Under the pieces are notes generated by a model, which was not told the DNA's origin, did not search any database, and was given only the letters and a program-made list of their open reading frames with translations. From NCBI GenBank assembly GCA_032622095.1, contig CP136061.1:199944244-200008243 (forward strand): a stretch of DNA of 64,000 nucleotides, given 5' to 3'. Position numbers and translations under genes: made by a program. This DNA comes from Siphonodentalium dalli. Its lineage: Eukaryota; Mollusca; Scaphopoda; Gadilida; Siphonodentaliidae. Shown in pieces: positions 37,588-50,816 of this stretch. The stretch's first letter is position 1. The number at the start of each line of letters is the position of its first letter.

Positions 37588-39658
37588 GGGTGATTCTCCC
37601 GTAAACGAGCAAACCCATGTCCTGCGTTATTAGTTCATCCTATGAAAAACAATGGCCACCATACATAAAAGTGATGGTAATGATCTTGTAGCTCACGATA
37701 GAGGCATTTATTAGAGACATTTCGGGTTTAGTATGGACGTGTGACAACATATATGCCATGTGTATATTATAGGCTACGCAACCCGAAACAGCATGTCCCA
37801 AATCAAAGGCATTCAACTTCCCTGATTGTTCCCATTCGCCAACGAACGATTTATCTTTAAACCAATTAATATTCTTTTGCGGAATTTTGCACTGAACGCC
37901 ATGCAATTCGTATAATTTTTATGAAATTAAATATTTAGTTAGTGGAAAGCATGTGAAGTCTTCCAAAAGCATGTCCCGTTATATAGAATCATTACCCAAA
38001 CGCACGATAAAGACGGCTGATATTTTCACCAGAAACATAGCTTGTTCATATCTATGGTTGCATCGTGGAGTAAATATCCTTTAATGTCTATAAAAAATAA
38101 ACCCAGGTTATGTTTCCTCGAATAATTTTTCAAAATCAACCTTTGAAACTAGAAGTCGCTAGCGTATATTTATTCAGCGTCATTACACAAACGCAGACCA
38201 TTTAAATGTTACATGCTGTAGGCGAACGATTAAAAGTTTATTTCGAAAGCTCGCAGCGGTTGTTTGTTCATAAACTAGTTCATGTTCGTAGGTGATGGAT
38301 ATTCAAAATATAAGAGCGCGCTGAAACGAAAATCGTCATTACCCAAACGCGTCATTACACAAACACTCCTTCTGTTTGGGTAATGACGCAATTTTAATTT
38401 TGAAATATCCAGAGACGCAAACACGATCTAACAAATAAAACATGTTAAGGGATGATCTGGGTGTAAATAAAAAGAACAAATATGACATATGGATTAGTTT
38501 TAGTGCGTTTATATAAAATCGGGGGGGGGGGGGGGTGAGTGAATGAGTGGTGGGGTGGGTGGGTGATCAACGGAATCTAACGAATTCTCTAAATGGATTG
38601 ACGTTTACATCAAACAATCTCAGTGAGAAGCAGATGACAGTTTGAAAAGTCAATTATTTCCGTACTTTTCAACAATCGTTCTGCCTGCGGGGCGATTTCC
38701 GGCTCGTGTGTTATAGCAACGGCGTCAAAATACACATGTTGGACCATCAGAATATCACACTGACAATGCTATCTGATTGAGCGCACCGAGAAACCCCCAA
38801 ATACCAAATTTCAGTTCAATATCTTGAAACATGTAAGAGAAATCCATCGACAATGTTTTCTACTCTAAATTATCATTGCAATTTGGCGAACCCCTTGGGG
38901 AACAGACTTTGATTGACGTATGTTCACGTTGTCTACATCAGAGTTCCTCGATCGTTTGGAGTCAAACCAAGTGTACGAGGGACCAGGGCATGCCCGACTT
39001 GATAGGAATCGCCTTTTATGCGATCAAAATCTTTTTCCAATTATCATATCTGAACGCTGTATTCGTTGACCTCTTAGAGAGTTTGAACTCTAAGTCATGC
39101 CCACAAAGCACATCAATTTCCACCACGTATATTCAAATGGCTGTATCTCATAGACGTCTCAACGTGCGGAGCTACGCAATACGTCGTTTGGACGGATACA
39201 TCATCGGCTACTCAAACAATATATACTCATAACGATAATTCAACTATTAAAGGGCACATGTCAACAAGTTTTGGAGAAAGAGCGAATTTGACAATGACGT
39301 TGCCCTGATTCAACCCCAAAAAAACGTCATTGGCACAAGCTGTAATGAACGACCTTGATTGACCTTGACATGGCCCTATAATTTTGCCCAATGTCATTTT
39401 CGTGGTCACCAATATCTGTGCTACATACTCACATAAAATTCATCGGCATGTGACAAACTTTTTTCCCCCAGAATTTTCTGGACGAAATTGTTCATTTAAT
39501 GGAGAATCACCCATACGCAAATATTGCGTACGCAATTATGCAAGTACGCACATGTACGCAAGTATTGCGTACGCAAATATGCACATACGCAAATATTGCG
39601 TACGCAATTATGCAAGTACGCACATGTACGCAAGTATTGCGTACGCAAATATGCACAT
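37588..39658 (+). repeat. Array unit 3 (2071 bp)
   Basis: Has the derived bases ATTCTTTTGCGG and CATTACACAAACAC, a 15-G run near 38521 and a T6C5 tract near 39470. It shares the T6C5 tract with unit 5. Confidence 0.95.
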
Positions 39659-41730
39659 GGGTGATTCTCCCGTAAACGAGCAAACCCATGTCCTGCGTTA
39701 TTAGTTCATCCTATGAAAAACAATGGCCACCATACATAAAAGTGATGGTAATGATCTTGTAGCTCACGATAGAGGCATTTATTAGAGACATTTCGGGTTT
39801 AGTATGGACGTGTGACAACATATATGCCATGTGTATATTATAGGCTACGCAACCCGAAACAGCATGTCCCAAATCAAAGGCATTCAACTTCCCTGATTGT
39901 TCCCATTCGCCAACGAACGATTTATCTTTAAACCAATTAATATTCTTTTGCGGAATTTTGCACTGAACGCCATGCAATTCGTATAATTTTTATGAAATTA
40001 AATATTTAGTTAGTGGAAAGCATGTGAAGTCTTCCAAAAGCATGTCCCGTTATATAGAATCATTACCCAAACGCACGATAAAGACGGCTGATATTTTCAC
40101 CAGAAACATAGCTTGTTCATATCTATGGTTGCATCGTGGAGTAAATATCCTTTAATGTCTATAAAAAATAAACCCAGGTTATGTTTCCTCGAATAATTTT
40201 TCAAAATCAACCTTTGAAACTAGAAGTCGCTAGCGTATATTTATTCAGCGTCATTACACAAACGCAGACCATTTAAATGTTACATGCTGTAGGCGAACGA
40301 TTAAAAGTTTATTTCGAAAGCTCGCAGCGGTTGTTTGTTCATAAACTAGTTCATGTTCGTAGGTGATGGATATTCAAAATATAAGAGCGCGCTGAAACGA
40401 AAATCGTCATTACCCAAACGCGTCATTACACAAACACTCCTTCTGTTTGGGTAATGACGCAATTTTAATTTTGAAATATCCAGAGACGCAAACACGATCT
40501 AACAAATAAAACATGTTAAGGGATGATCTGGGTGTAAATAAAAAGAACAAATATGACATATGGATTAGTTTTAGTGCGTTTATATAAAATCGGGGGGGGG
40601 GGGGGGGTGAGTGAATGAGTGGTGGGGTGGGTGGGTGATCAACGGAATCTAACGAATTCTCTAAATGGATTGACGTTTACATCAAACAATCTCAGTGAGA
40701 AGCAGATGACAGTTTGAAAAGTCAATTATTTCCGTACTTTTCAACAATCGTTCTGCCTGCGGGGCGATTTCCGGCTCGTGTGTTATAGCAACGGCGTCAA
40801 AATACACATGTTGGACCATCAGAATATCACACTGACAATGCTATCTGATTGAGCGCACCGAGAAACCCCCAAATACCAAATTTCAGTTCAATATCTTGAA
40901 ACATGTAAGAGAAATCCATCGACAATGTTTTCTACTCTAAATTATCATTGCAATTTGGCGAACCCCTTGGGGAACAGACTTTGATTGACGTATGTTCACG
41001 TTGTCTACATCAGAGTTCCTCGATCGTTTGGAGTCAAACCAAGTGTACGAGGGACCAGGGCATGCCCGACTTGATAGGAATCGCCTTTTATGCGATCAAA
41101 ATCTTTTTCCAATTATCATATCTGAACGCTGTATTCGTTGACCTCTTAGAGAGTTTGAACTCTAAGTCATGCCCACAAAGCACATCAATTTCCACCACGT
41201 ATATTCAAATGGCTGTATCTCATAGACGTCTCAACGTGCGGAGCTACGCAATACGTCGTTTGGACGGATACATCATCGGCTACTCAAACAATATATACTC
41301 ATAACGATAATTCAACTATTAAAGGGCACATGTCAACAAGTTTTGGAGAAAGAGCGAATTTGACAATGACGTTGCCCTGATTCAACCCCAAAAAAACGTC
41401 ATTGGCACAAGCTGTAATGAACGACCTTGATTGACCTTGACATGGCCCTATAATTTTGCCCAATGTCATTTTCGTGGTCACCAATATCTGTGCTACATAC
41501 TCACATAAAATTCATCGGCATGTGACAAACTTTTTTTCCCCAGAATTTTCTGGACGAAATTGTTCATTTAATGGAGAATCACCCATACGCAAATATTGCG
41601 TACGCAATTATGCAAGTACGCACATGTACGCAAGTATTGCGTACGCAAATATGCACATACGCAAATATTGCGTACGCAATTATGCAAGTACGCACATGTA
41701 CGCAAGTATTGCGTACGCAAATATGCACAT
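39659..41730 (+). repeat. Array unit 4 (2072 bp)
   Basis: Has the derived substitutions of units 3-6, a 16-G run near 40592 and a T7C4 tract near 41531, shared with unit 6. Confidence 0.95.
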
Positions 41731-43800
41731 GGGTGATTCTCCCGTAAACGAGCAAACCCATGTCCTGCGTTATTAGTTCATCCTATGAAAAACAATGGCC
41801 ACCATACATAAAAGTGATGGTAATGATCTTGTAGCTCACGATAGAGGCATTTATTAGAGACATTTCGGGTTTAGTATGGACGTGTGACAACATATATGCC
41901 ATGTGTATATTATAGGCTACGCAACCCGAAACAGCATGTCCCAAATCAAAGGCATTCAACTTCCCTGATTGTTCCCATTCGCCAACGAACGATTTATCTT
42001 TAAACCAATTAATATTCTTTTGCGGAATTTTGCACTGAACGCCATGCAATTCGTATAATTTTTATGAAATTAAATATTTAGTTAGTGGAAAGCATGTGAA
42101 GTCTTCCAAAAGCATGTCCCGTTATATAGAATCATTACCCAAACGCACGATAAAGACGGCTGATATTTTCACCAGAAACATAGCTTGTTCATATCTATGG
42201 TTGCATCGTGGAGTAAATATCCTTTAATGTCTATAAAAAATAAACCCAGGTTATGTTTCCTCGAATAATTTTTCAAAATCAACCTTTGAAACTAGAAGTC
42301 GCTAGCGTATATTTATTCAGCGTCATTACACAAACGCAGACCATTTAAATGTTACATGCTGTAGGCGAACGATTAAAAGTTTATTTCGAAAGCTCGCAGC
42401 GGTTGTTTGTTCATAAACTAGTTCATGTTCGTAGGTGATGGATATTCAAAATATAAGAGCGCGCTGAAACGAAAATCGTCATTACCCAAACGCGTCATTA
42501 CACAAACACTCCTTCTGTTTGGGTAATGACGCAATTTTAATTTTGAAATATCCAGAGACGCAAACACGATCTAACAAATAAAACATGTTAAGGGATGATC
42601 TGGGTGTAAATAAAAAGAACAAATATGACATATGGATTAGTTTTAGTGCGTTTATATAAAATCGGGGGGGGGGGGGGTGAGTGAATGAGTGGTGGGGTGG
42701 GTGGGTGATCAACGGAATCTAACGAATTCTCTAAATGGATTGACGTTTACATCAAACAATCTCAGTGAGAAGCAGATGACAGTTTGAAAAGTCAATTATT
42801 TCCGTACTTTTCAACAATCGTTCTGCCTGCGGGGCGATTTCCGGCTCGTGTGTTATAGCAACGGCGTCAAAATACACATGTTGGACCATCAGAATATCAC
42901 ACTGACAATGCTATCTGATTGAGCGCACCGAGAAACCCCCAAATACCAAATTTCAGTTCAATATCTTGAAACATGTAAGAGAAATCCATCGACAATGTTT
43001 TCTACTCTAAATTATCATTGCAATTTGGCGAACCCCTTGGGGAACAGACTTTGATTGACGTATGTTCACGTTGTCTACATCAGAGTTCCTCGATCGTTTG
43101 GAGTCAAACCAAGTGTACGAGGGACCAGGGCATGCCCGACTTGATAGGAATCGCCTTTTATGCGATCAAAATCTTTTTCCAATTATCATATCTGAACGCT
43201 GTATTCGTTGACCTCTTAGAGAGTTTGAACTCTAAGTCATGCCCACAAAGCACATCAATTTCCACCACGTATATTCAAATGGCTGTATCTCATAGACGTC
43301 TCAACGTGCGGAGCTACGCAATACGTCGTTTGGACGGATACATCATCGGCTACTCAAACAATATATACTCATAACGATAATTCAACTATTAAAGGGCACA
43401 TGTCAACAAGTTTTGGAGAAAGAGCGAATTTGACAATGACGTTGCCCTGATTCAACCCCAAAAAAACGTCATTGGCACAAGCTGTAATGAACGACCTTGA
43501 TTGACCTTGACATGGCCCTATAATTTTGCCCAATGTCATTTTCGTGGTCACCAATATCTGTGCTACATACTCACATAAAATTCATCGGCATGTGACAAAC
43601 TTTTTTCCCCCAGAATTTTCTGGACGAAATTGTTCATTTAATGGAGAATCACCCATACGCAAATATTGCGTACGCAATTATGCAAGTACGCACATGTACG
43701 CAAGTATTGCGTACGCAAATATGCACATACGCAAATATTGCGTACGCAATTATGCAAGTACGCACATGTACGCAAGTATTGCGTACGCAAATATGCACAT
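41731..43800 (+). repeat. Array unit 5 (2070 bp)
   Basis: Matches unit 3 at the T6C5 tract (near 43601) and has a 14-G run near 42664. Confidence 0.95.
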
Positions 43801-45727
43801 GGGTGATTCTCCCGTAAACGAGCAAACCCATGTCCTGCGTTATTAGTTCATCCTATGAAAAACAATGGCCACCATACATAAAAGTGATGGTAATGATCTT
43901 GTAGCTCACGATAGAGGCATTTATTAGAGACATTTCGGGTTTAGTATGGACGTGTGACAACATATATGCCATGTGTATATTATAGGCTACGCAACCCGAA
44001 ACAGCATGTCCCAAATCAAAGGCATTCAACTTCCCTGATTGTTCCCATTCGCCAACGAACGATTTATCTTTAAACCAATTAATATTCTTTTGCGGAATTT
44101 TGCACTGAACGCCATGCAATTCGTATAATTTTTATGAAATTAAATATTTAGTTAGTGGAAAGCATGTGAAGTCTTCCAAAAGCATGTCCCGTTATATAGA
44201 ATCATTACCCAAACGCACGATAAAGACGGCTGATATTTTCACCAGAAACATAGCTTGTTCATATCTATGGTTGCATCGTGGAGTAAATATCCTTTAATGT
44301 CTATAAAAAATAAACCCAGGTTATGTTTCCTCGAATAATTTTTCAAAATCAACCTTTGAAACTAGAAGTCGCTAGCGTATATTTATTCAGCGTCATTACA
44401 CAAACGCAGACCATTTAAATGTTACATGCTGTAGGCGAACGATTAAAAGTTTATTTCGAAAGCTCGCAGCGGTTGTTTGTTCATAAACTAGTTCATGTTC
44501 GTAGGTGATGGATATTCAAAATATAAGAGCGCGCTGAAACGAAAATCGTCATTACCCAAACGCGTCATTACACAAACACTCCTTCTGTTTGGGTAATGAC
44601 GCAATTTTAATTTTGAAATATCCAGAGACGCAAACACGATCTAACAAATAAAACATGTTAAGGGATGATCTGGGTGTAAATAAAAAGAACAAATATGACA
44701 TATGGATTAGTTTTAGTGCGTTTATATAAAATCGGGGGGGGGGGGGGGGGTGAGTGAATGAGTGGTGGGGTGGGTGGGTGATCAACGGAATCTAACGAAT
44801 TCTCTAAATGGATTGACGTTTACATCAAACAATCTCAGTGAGAAGCAGATGACAGTTTGAAAAGTCAATTATTTCCGTACTTTTCAACAATCGTTCTGCC
44901 TGCGGGGCGATTTCCGGCTCGTGTGTTATAGCAACGGCGTCAAAATACACATGTTGGACCATCAGAATATCACACTGACAATGCTATCTGATTGAGCGCA
45001 CCGAGAAACCCCCAAATACCAAATTTCAGTTCAATATCTTGAAACATGTAAGAGAAATCCATCGACAATGTTTTCTACTCTAAATTATCATTGCAATTTG
45101 GCGAACCCCTTGGGGAACAGACTTTGATTGACGTATGTTCACGTTGTCTACATCAGAGTTCCTCGATCGTTTGGAGTCAAACCAAGTGTACGAGGGACCA
45201 GGGCATGCCCGACTTGATAGGAATCGCCTTTTATGCGATCAAAATCTTTTTCCAATTATCATATCTGAACGCTGTATTCGTTGACCTCTTAGAGAGTTTG
45301 AACTCTAAGTCATGCCCACAAAGCACATCAATTTCCACCACGTATATTCAAATGGCTGTATCTCATAGACGTCTCAACGTGCGGAGCTACGCAATACGTC
45401 GTTTGGACGGATACATCATCGGCTACTCAAACAATATATACTCATAACGATAATTCAACTATTAAAGGGCACATGTCAACAAGTTTTGGAGAAAGAGCGA
45501 ATTTGACAATGACGTTGCCCTGATTCAACCCCAAAAAAACGTCATTGGCACAAGCTGTAATGAACGACCTTGATTGACCTTGACATGGCCCTATAATTTT
45601 GCCCAATGTCATTTTCGTGGTCACCAATATCTGTGCTACATACTCACATAAAATTCATCGGCATGTGACAAACTTTTTTTCCCCAGAATTTTCTGGACGA
45701 AATTGTTCATTTAATGGAGAATCACCC
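43801..45727 (+). repeat. Array unit 6 (terminal, without spacer)
   Basis: Full body ending at GGAGAATCACCC. Instead of the TACGCA spacer, the sequence passes directly into a reverse-oriented SINE-like element. It has a 17-G run near 44734 and the T7C4 tract, like unit 4. Confidence 0.95.
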
Positions 45728-45880
45728 ATATGCGGCAAACCACCGGCCATCGGCGAGTAACTGACAACTCCCCCCCCCCCGCGATAACGATTTCGAGTTA
45801 CAAGTCCACGATGGAGATAAATGGATTTGAACCCTTATCGCCAGCGCTGCTAAATGAACAGTTAACAAGGGGTTAAATAG
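45728..45880 (-). mobile_element. tRNA-derived SINE-like element, reverse, abutting the array
   Basis: Read on the minus strand it gives CAGCGCTGGCGATAAGGGTTCAAATCC, a poly-G run, then GTTACTCGCCGATGGCCGGTGG and GCCGCATAT. It is the same family as 32740-32905. Its 3' end coincides with the right edge of the array. Confidence 0.6.
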
Positions 45881-45889
45881 AACAATTGT

Positions 45890-47240
45890 AAAGCACCCTA
45901 TCCGAATGATTGTTATTCGCGTCAGTCTAAATTGTTGTCAACTAAAATATTCCGCAATTTACGTTAACAGATAATATGCTTTCTAACGACAAAGTACGAC
46001 TTTATGTCGCATTACGCGATAACTTTGTTCTGTCTTCACACTTCGGAATCTAACTTCGCTTTTGGCCTATATTACTTGGTACGGGTATAGTATCCATGCA
46101 GTGGGTGGATATACATGTATAGTTACGTGCGCTCGCGCAACAGTATGGCGATCAGACAGATTCGTAGGTTGGTGTCACACTCCATGACGTCACCAAAAAC
46201 GACGTAAAACCTCGTGGCGTTCTGACATTTTAACTGTGCCGCGTTTTTGCTATGTTTATTTTATGTGTTGTTTTCGATTATTTGTTTGTCGCCGATATCG
46301 CCATTTGTCAGGATTCCCTGTTTCTATATTTAAAACTGGCATGCTCGTAGTGAGCCTCGATTTCGATTTTTTCTCCCAGGTCAAAATACGTCGGAGTTAT
46401 GACAAAAATAGATCGACCTACATTTTCTCCATCAGAACTCTACATCAAAGAGTCTATAGACTCCTTCGGGACCTACATAGACTCCTTCATTTGGGTAATT
46501 TTACTTATAATTGGGAAGTTTTATCATTTTTGGTTCGTGCGAAGACTTCTTTTTATCGTGCGGGAAAAGAGAGACATTCAAAACGCGATTTCGTAATTCG
46601 ACGCAATAGGCTGAATAGCCTAACCTTCAGCCGAGTACCGGGTCAAATACGACGAATGACGTAACACAAAACAAAACGCATTTGTTGACACAAACACCGT
46701 TTGAAGAGTTTATTATTACATAAAATGATCGTTATTGATTAATTATTGATTAATTATTGATATTTATTGTTGCATATTGGCTGCTATCAATATTTACACA
46801 AATAGTATTAATTATTTCTTATAATTGCTCCTTTGGTCAACTTTGACTATCGGAAAATGAAAATGAAAATATGCCGCTGAAAAAAATGTAATCGATATTA
46901 AAGTCTCATCCTTTCGCCAACATGGATTTGGTTTTAATTACTTAAATGATTAATATAGTAATTTGCCTTTTATCTGTGATGAAATGAGAAATGGTAATTG
47001 TCTTTTTTTGCTAACATTAAATTAAATTAAATAAATAAAGTAAAATACAGTGAAATTATTTTTTATTACATTTTTGCGCACGTTGGTGTCTCTCTGAGTG
47101 CATTCTAGTTTACTCTGCTTCGCGTCTTAAACCATGCCCACTACACTGGACACTATGCCAGCGTAGCCAACAACACGCCATGGTATATTCATTAACATGC
47201 TTTGTTGCAGCAACACCATATCTAATTCAGTAGGAACAAC
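45890..47240. other. Intronic stretch right of the array
   Basis: The segment 46080-46680 is less AT-rich than its surroundings, with CCATGACGTCACC (CRE-like) at about 46182. It then becomes very AT-rich (TTATTGATTAA repeats near 46735-46760). No recognised gene. Confidence 0.35.
46399..46596 (+). other. Short ORF with one predicted membrane segment, doubtful
   Basis: A 65-codon frame with a hydrophobic run (SFIWVILLIIGKFYHFWFV) followed by basic residues (RRLLFIVREKR). An overlapping 142-codon frame (46236-46664) also exists. Neither matches a family I recognise, and no splice or initiation context supports them. Probably chance in AT-rich DNA. Confidence 0.12.
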
Positions 47241-47242
47241 CA

Positions 47243-47271
47243 TCGGATAGCAATTTAGCAGGACCACTTAA
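47243..47271. repeat. Solitary terminus of family R2
   Basis: CGGATAGCAATTTAGCAGGA, then CCACTTAA, matches the right end of the element at 21831-22239. No partner terminus was found nearby. Confidence 0.5.
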
Positions 47272-47529
47272 ACGGGATTTGGACCACTAACAGAATGACA
47301 GGTTCTAAACGCAGTCTAATGAATAATGCATTACCGAAATCTATACTCATAGTTGCATGGATGAATGCACGCTACCACTCGATGACACATATCTATAATA
47401 CACCAATCGATATTTGCATGATGATATGGTCCTTCTGGGTGGATTCTTGGACTCAATCTCAATTTTGAAAGACACGAGTCATTGATATATATTAATGGGC
47501 AATATCCTCCAGATCAGACTTACGTTGCG

Positions 47530-47850
47530 GCATTTTCCCACTATTTAAAGTGATGTGAAGCAGTCCGATAAGGTGATCAAATATAGATGGAGAATAATCT
47601 TGTTCAAAGTAGTAAGTTGTACAAATAGTATATCCAAATTGACAACACACACCGCCATTCTTATATATGAATTAAATGCAGTGACTCTCGATGGCGAAAT
47701 CGTTTTCGTTAGTTTATCGCCGATAGATGCGTCCCGAATCGAGTAGTAAATATTTACAATTGAGCGTAGTTCTGACCATGTTTGCTATGGAGTGGTACGG
47801 TCGATTTGCTTGAGATGTTAGTAGAATGTTACATCCCTCTGGTGTGCGTA
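47530..47850 (+). repeat. Dispersed repeat family R1, copy 3
   Basis: The longest copy, from AAAGTGATGTGAAGCAGTCC through AGAATGTTACATCCCTC. Its left part also resembles the sequence near 6060-6120, upstream of copy 1. Confidence 0.7.
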
Positions 47851-48077
47851 ACAATCCTGTTCGGTAAAATGAACCTCGTGAGCTTAAAATCTGAAGAGAA
47901 TCAGAATCATATATAGGCTTATATATATATAGGGTGATACTCTCGGGACCTAAATCCCGTATTCGCAGGCGCCTAATAATAGTTTACAGTAAGCTTGATT
48001 ATTAATTTTTGGAGAAAATTCACAACGATCACTATTTGGTATTGAGACAGACATAATTGTAGAGTGAAATTTCCATC

Positions 48078-48098
48078 ACTTACAGGGGGGGGGGGGGG
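48078..48098 (+). repeat. Poly-G tract and C-rich neighbourhood
   Basis: A run of about 15 G is followed by ACCCACCCACCCCTACC and ACACCCACCCCCC blocks up to 48220. Similar runs occur at 6127-6140 (G), 12490-12500 (C), 31517-31531 (C), 45771-45780 (C) and 63889-63896 (C). Confidence 0.8.
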
Positions 48099-49233
48099 GA
48101 ATTCAGGCACGTATGGCATTTTTTCCCTTTCGATAATTTTTTGTACCCACCCACCCCTACCGCCAAATTGTTTTCCGTTTTCGGCAGTTTTTTCCGACCA
48201 TTTTTTGACACCCACCCCCCTTTTAACACTAAAACAGAGATTTGCGGGGGGAAATTCACTGTAAACAGCTGTATATGAATTTCTGTGCATACTATTTATC
48301 ATGGATGTTAACATGGACATGTAAATAGGAATGAGTCATTTTGAGGTCATTCGGCCAAAAAAACATGGCTGCCAGCGGCCATCTTGGATTTCAAAATTTG
48401 CAACAAAATACAACACGATAACTGCCTGCAGTCATTTACAGTTAGAATTACATTATTTCTCTCATTCAAAGTGGGTTTGAAGCCCAACTCATTGCCAAAA
48501 CACTAAAAAAGAAGCAGGAAATATTTTTTTTAGTTGCGGAAAAAATTGCTTGTTGGTGGCTTTGACCACCCACCCCGGCATTTTTTTTTCACCCCCCCCT
48601 GTCACTTAAGGTAATATTAATTTCAGCCTATAAATCCCCACCCATCACTGATTATTAGACACCCGATAATATTAAGCAGGGATATATTCCAGTGTATTGC
48701 AACATAATGATTTTCAGTGGAAATAAGTAGTTTAAGTATTATAAATAATCTACAAACATCTAATAGGATCAAGAAAGGCCAAATTGGTGAATTTTGTGAA
48801 ATAAATTTGTCAAAAGTTTGTAATATACTCAATTTATGGCTTTTCGATGATTTTTATAAACACTCCATTTCACAATACCTTCCAATTCTATATACATTTA
48901 GTAGATTGCATAATCCTGATTCAGAACAGAAAAACTTTCACAGAAACATATAAGTAGAGTAATATTTGAGTTATGTGCCTCCAAAATTGGGTGTCTATCT
49001 CATTCCTCAGATTGAGCTAAATCCATATTTTATAGCCGTATATAGTCTATATCTTCAATGAAGCGACTACTTACTTTTATAGTAATTTCCTTAATATATT
49101 GTGCAGAAAAAATGATTACTTTATGCATCTATGATTGAGAAGACAATTATATTCTTAACTGTTTTGATACCATGCAGCATACAGACGGACGCCCCATTGA
49201 CAATAATTCTGTACATGTATACATACATGTATA

Positions 49234-50760
49234 TAAAGTGTGGGTGTATATGGTTCATGTGGTGTATCTCATGTATCATTGGGTATATTTGTTCAAACAT
49301 CACAGACGAGTGGACATATACAGATATGTATGGTTCGGCCACATGTATCCGATTTGGTCAGGATATGGAGGTCACGTGACCTTGGTAGCCATATTGGATT
49401 TCTACGTGTATGCCTATAGTTCGGATGTATACAGACAAATATCTGCGATAAAATAAATAATGCAACCATTATAGTCTGTTGCATTTGATATTATTATGTT
49501 GTTTTCAATTGATATATTACAGGCGGTGACACATATTCTACCTCTATAATTTACATAACGACCTCTGAGTGGGGTCAAATAACCATGCTCATCAGCACGG
49601 GTGAGACCTACCGGTACTAGTATACATATTATCCAATTTGCGTGGATTTATTCATGGTTTTTGCCGTTTATTTGTCGAATTTGCTACATTTTCTGGTGTG
49701 ATGTTCAGGTTCAGGTTCACGAATACAACATGACCTCCATGGGCCATAATTTGCCACCCACAAGGTTTTCATGAATTTGCTCCGGCATGTCTGCATTTCA
49801 GATATATCCAGGCTTACATTGGAACAAATGTACAGGTATATATCCTTAAAACATGCCAACCAAACAATTTTCCAAGTCGAGACAATTTTGTTTTGTCAGA
49901 AAACCAACAGCCGAATACAGAGTAACGCCACCACAAAAGAAATAAGCTTGTTTGACTTCAAACTATCCACCGTAGAAACTGTTTTCTAGTATTGCGAGCT
50001 ATCATAAACCATACCACATTCCCAAGCTCAACATTGTTAAATAAAAGATATTCCCTTGCGAGTTATATCTGGATATAATCCCTTTATTTATTCTATTACA
50101 ATAAATTCCCGCTCAATTATACATCGACACGATTGGGACCTGGGTTCCGTCAGTGTTTATGTCGTCCTTCGACACGCCGTCCCGTTGGAATTCCATCGTT
50201 GACATGTTTATGAATATGATCCATCAACTGGTGTCGATTCAGATCCCATGGCACATAGAGAACAGAGTACATGTACATCACCCCGTAGAGAGAATGGCCA
50301 GGAAAACAAAGCCACAAGGTTCAGTTCACACAGCTGGAACATTCTCTTGCAGTTATTGATGTATATCTATTGTAAACGCTTGCGTGATACACTATGAAAT
50401 TTTACCAAATGTGTGTATTCGGTTGTTTTGTCGCTTATTAGAGATGCATGTACATAATCACACGCCTTCTGCATTCACACAATTAGCTTCCCCAAGAATC
50501 AGTTCAAATCGCGATACGGTTACATGCATTTTTCCGACGTCCATCATGCATGCAATAACTGAAGTCGACCATGCACTTCGTAAAAAGCGACGAGGACATA
50601 CGCCACTCCAAGTCGATCGTGTGCACGCACTCGGTGCGTGGTGTCCACTTCACAAAAATTGATGAACCACCTACGTCATTCCAAGCTGCATGATGTTATT
50701 GGGAGACTGTGTTGGAATTTGAACAATATATGCTACTTGTTGTGGTACTTTTGAAAAGCG
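49234..50760 (+). repeat. Segmental duplication, copy 1
   Basis: About 1.5 kb that repeats, diverged, at 50817-52483: shared GAGTGGACATAT, GGAGGTCACGTGACCTTGG, ATATCTGCGATAAAA, CCTACCGGTACTAGTATA, GATTGGGACCTGGGTTCCGT and CACGCACTCGGTGCGTGGTG in the same order. Both copies hold the 12-bp palindrome GGTCACGTGACC (49370-49381 here). Short ORFs are not conserved between the copies. Confidence 0.88.
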
Positions 50761-50816
50761 TCATGCACAAAATTGATAGCATAGTATGCCATATGAATGT
50801 GGTATTTTTTCATAGT

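Larger units (their letters stand above)
33520..45727 (+). repeat. Six-unit head-to-tail array with ~2.07-kb period, bounded by inverted termini
   Basis: Six copies of an ~1.84-kb body repeat in direct orientation. Body starts (GGGTGATTCTCC) are at 33520, 35508, 37588, 39659, 41731 and 43801, giving spacings of 1988, 2080, 2071, 2072 and 2070 bp. Every body ends GGAGAATCACCCAT, the inverse of its start. The first unit has no spacer to its left and the last has none to its right. The outer flanks read CATATG at both edges (33515-33520 and 45727-45732), so an ATAT target duplication or a slightly longer inverted terminus are both possible. Units differ by only a few substitutions and homopolymer lengths, which implies recent amplification or homogenisation. 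No transposase or polymerase reading frame is present, so this is either a satellite derived from a non-autonomous element or a class I cannot name. Confidence 0.97.

Noticed and set aside
35364-43800. Possible CRISPR array because of regularly spaced repeats
   Set aside because: The period is 2.07 kb, the sequences between repeats are identical, and the DNA is eukaryotic.
33520-45727. Possible rDNA or histone gene cluster
   Set aside because: No rRNA-like or histone-like sequence is seen in the unit; the unit lacks any recognisable coding or structural RNA segment.
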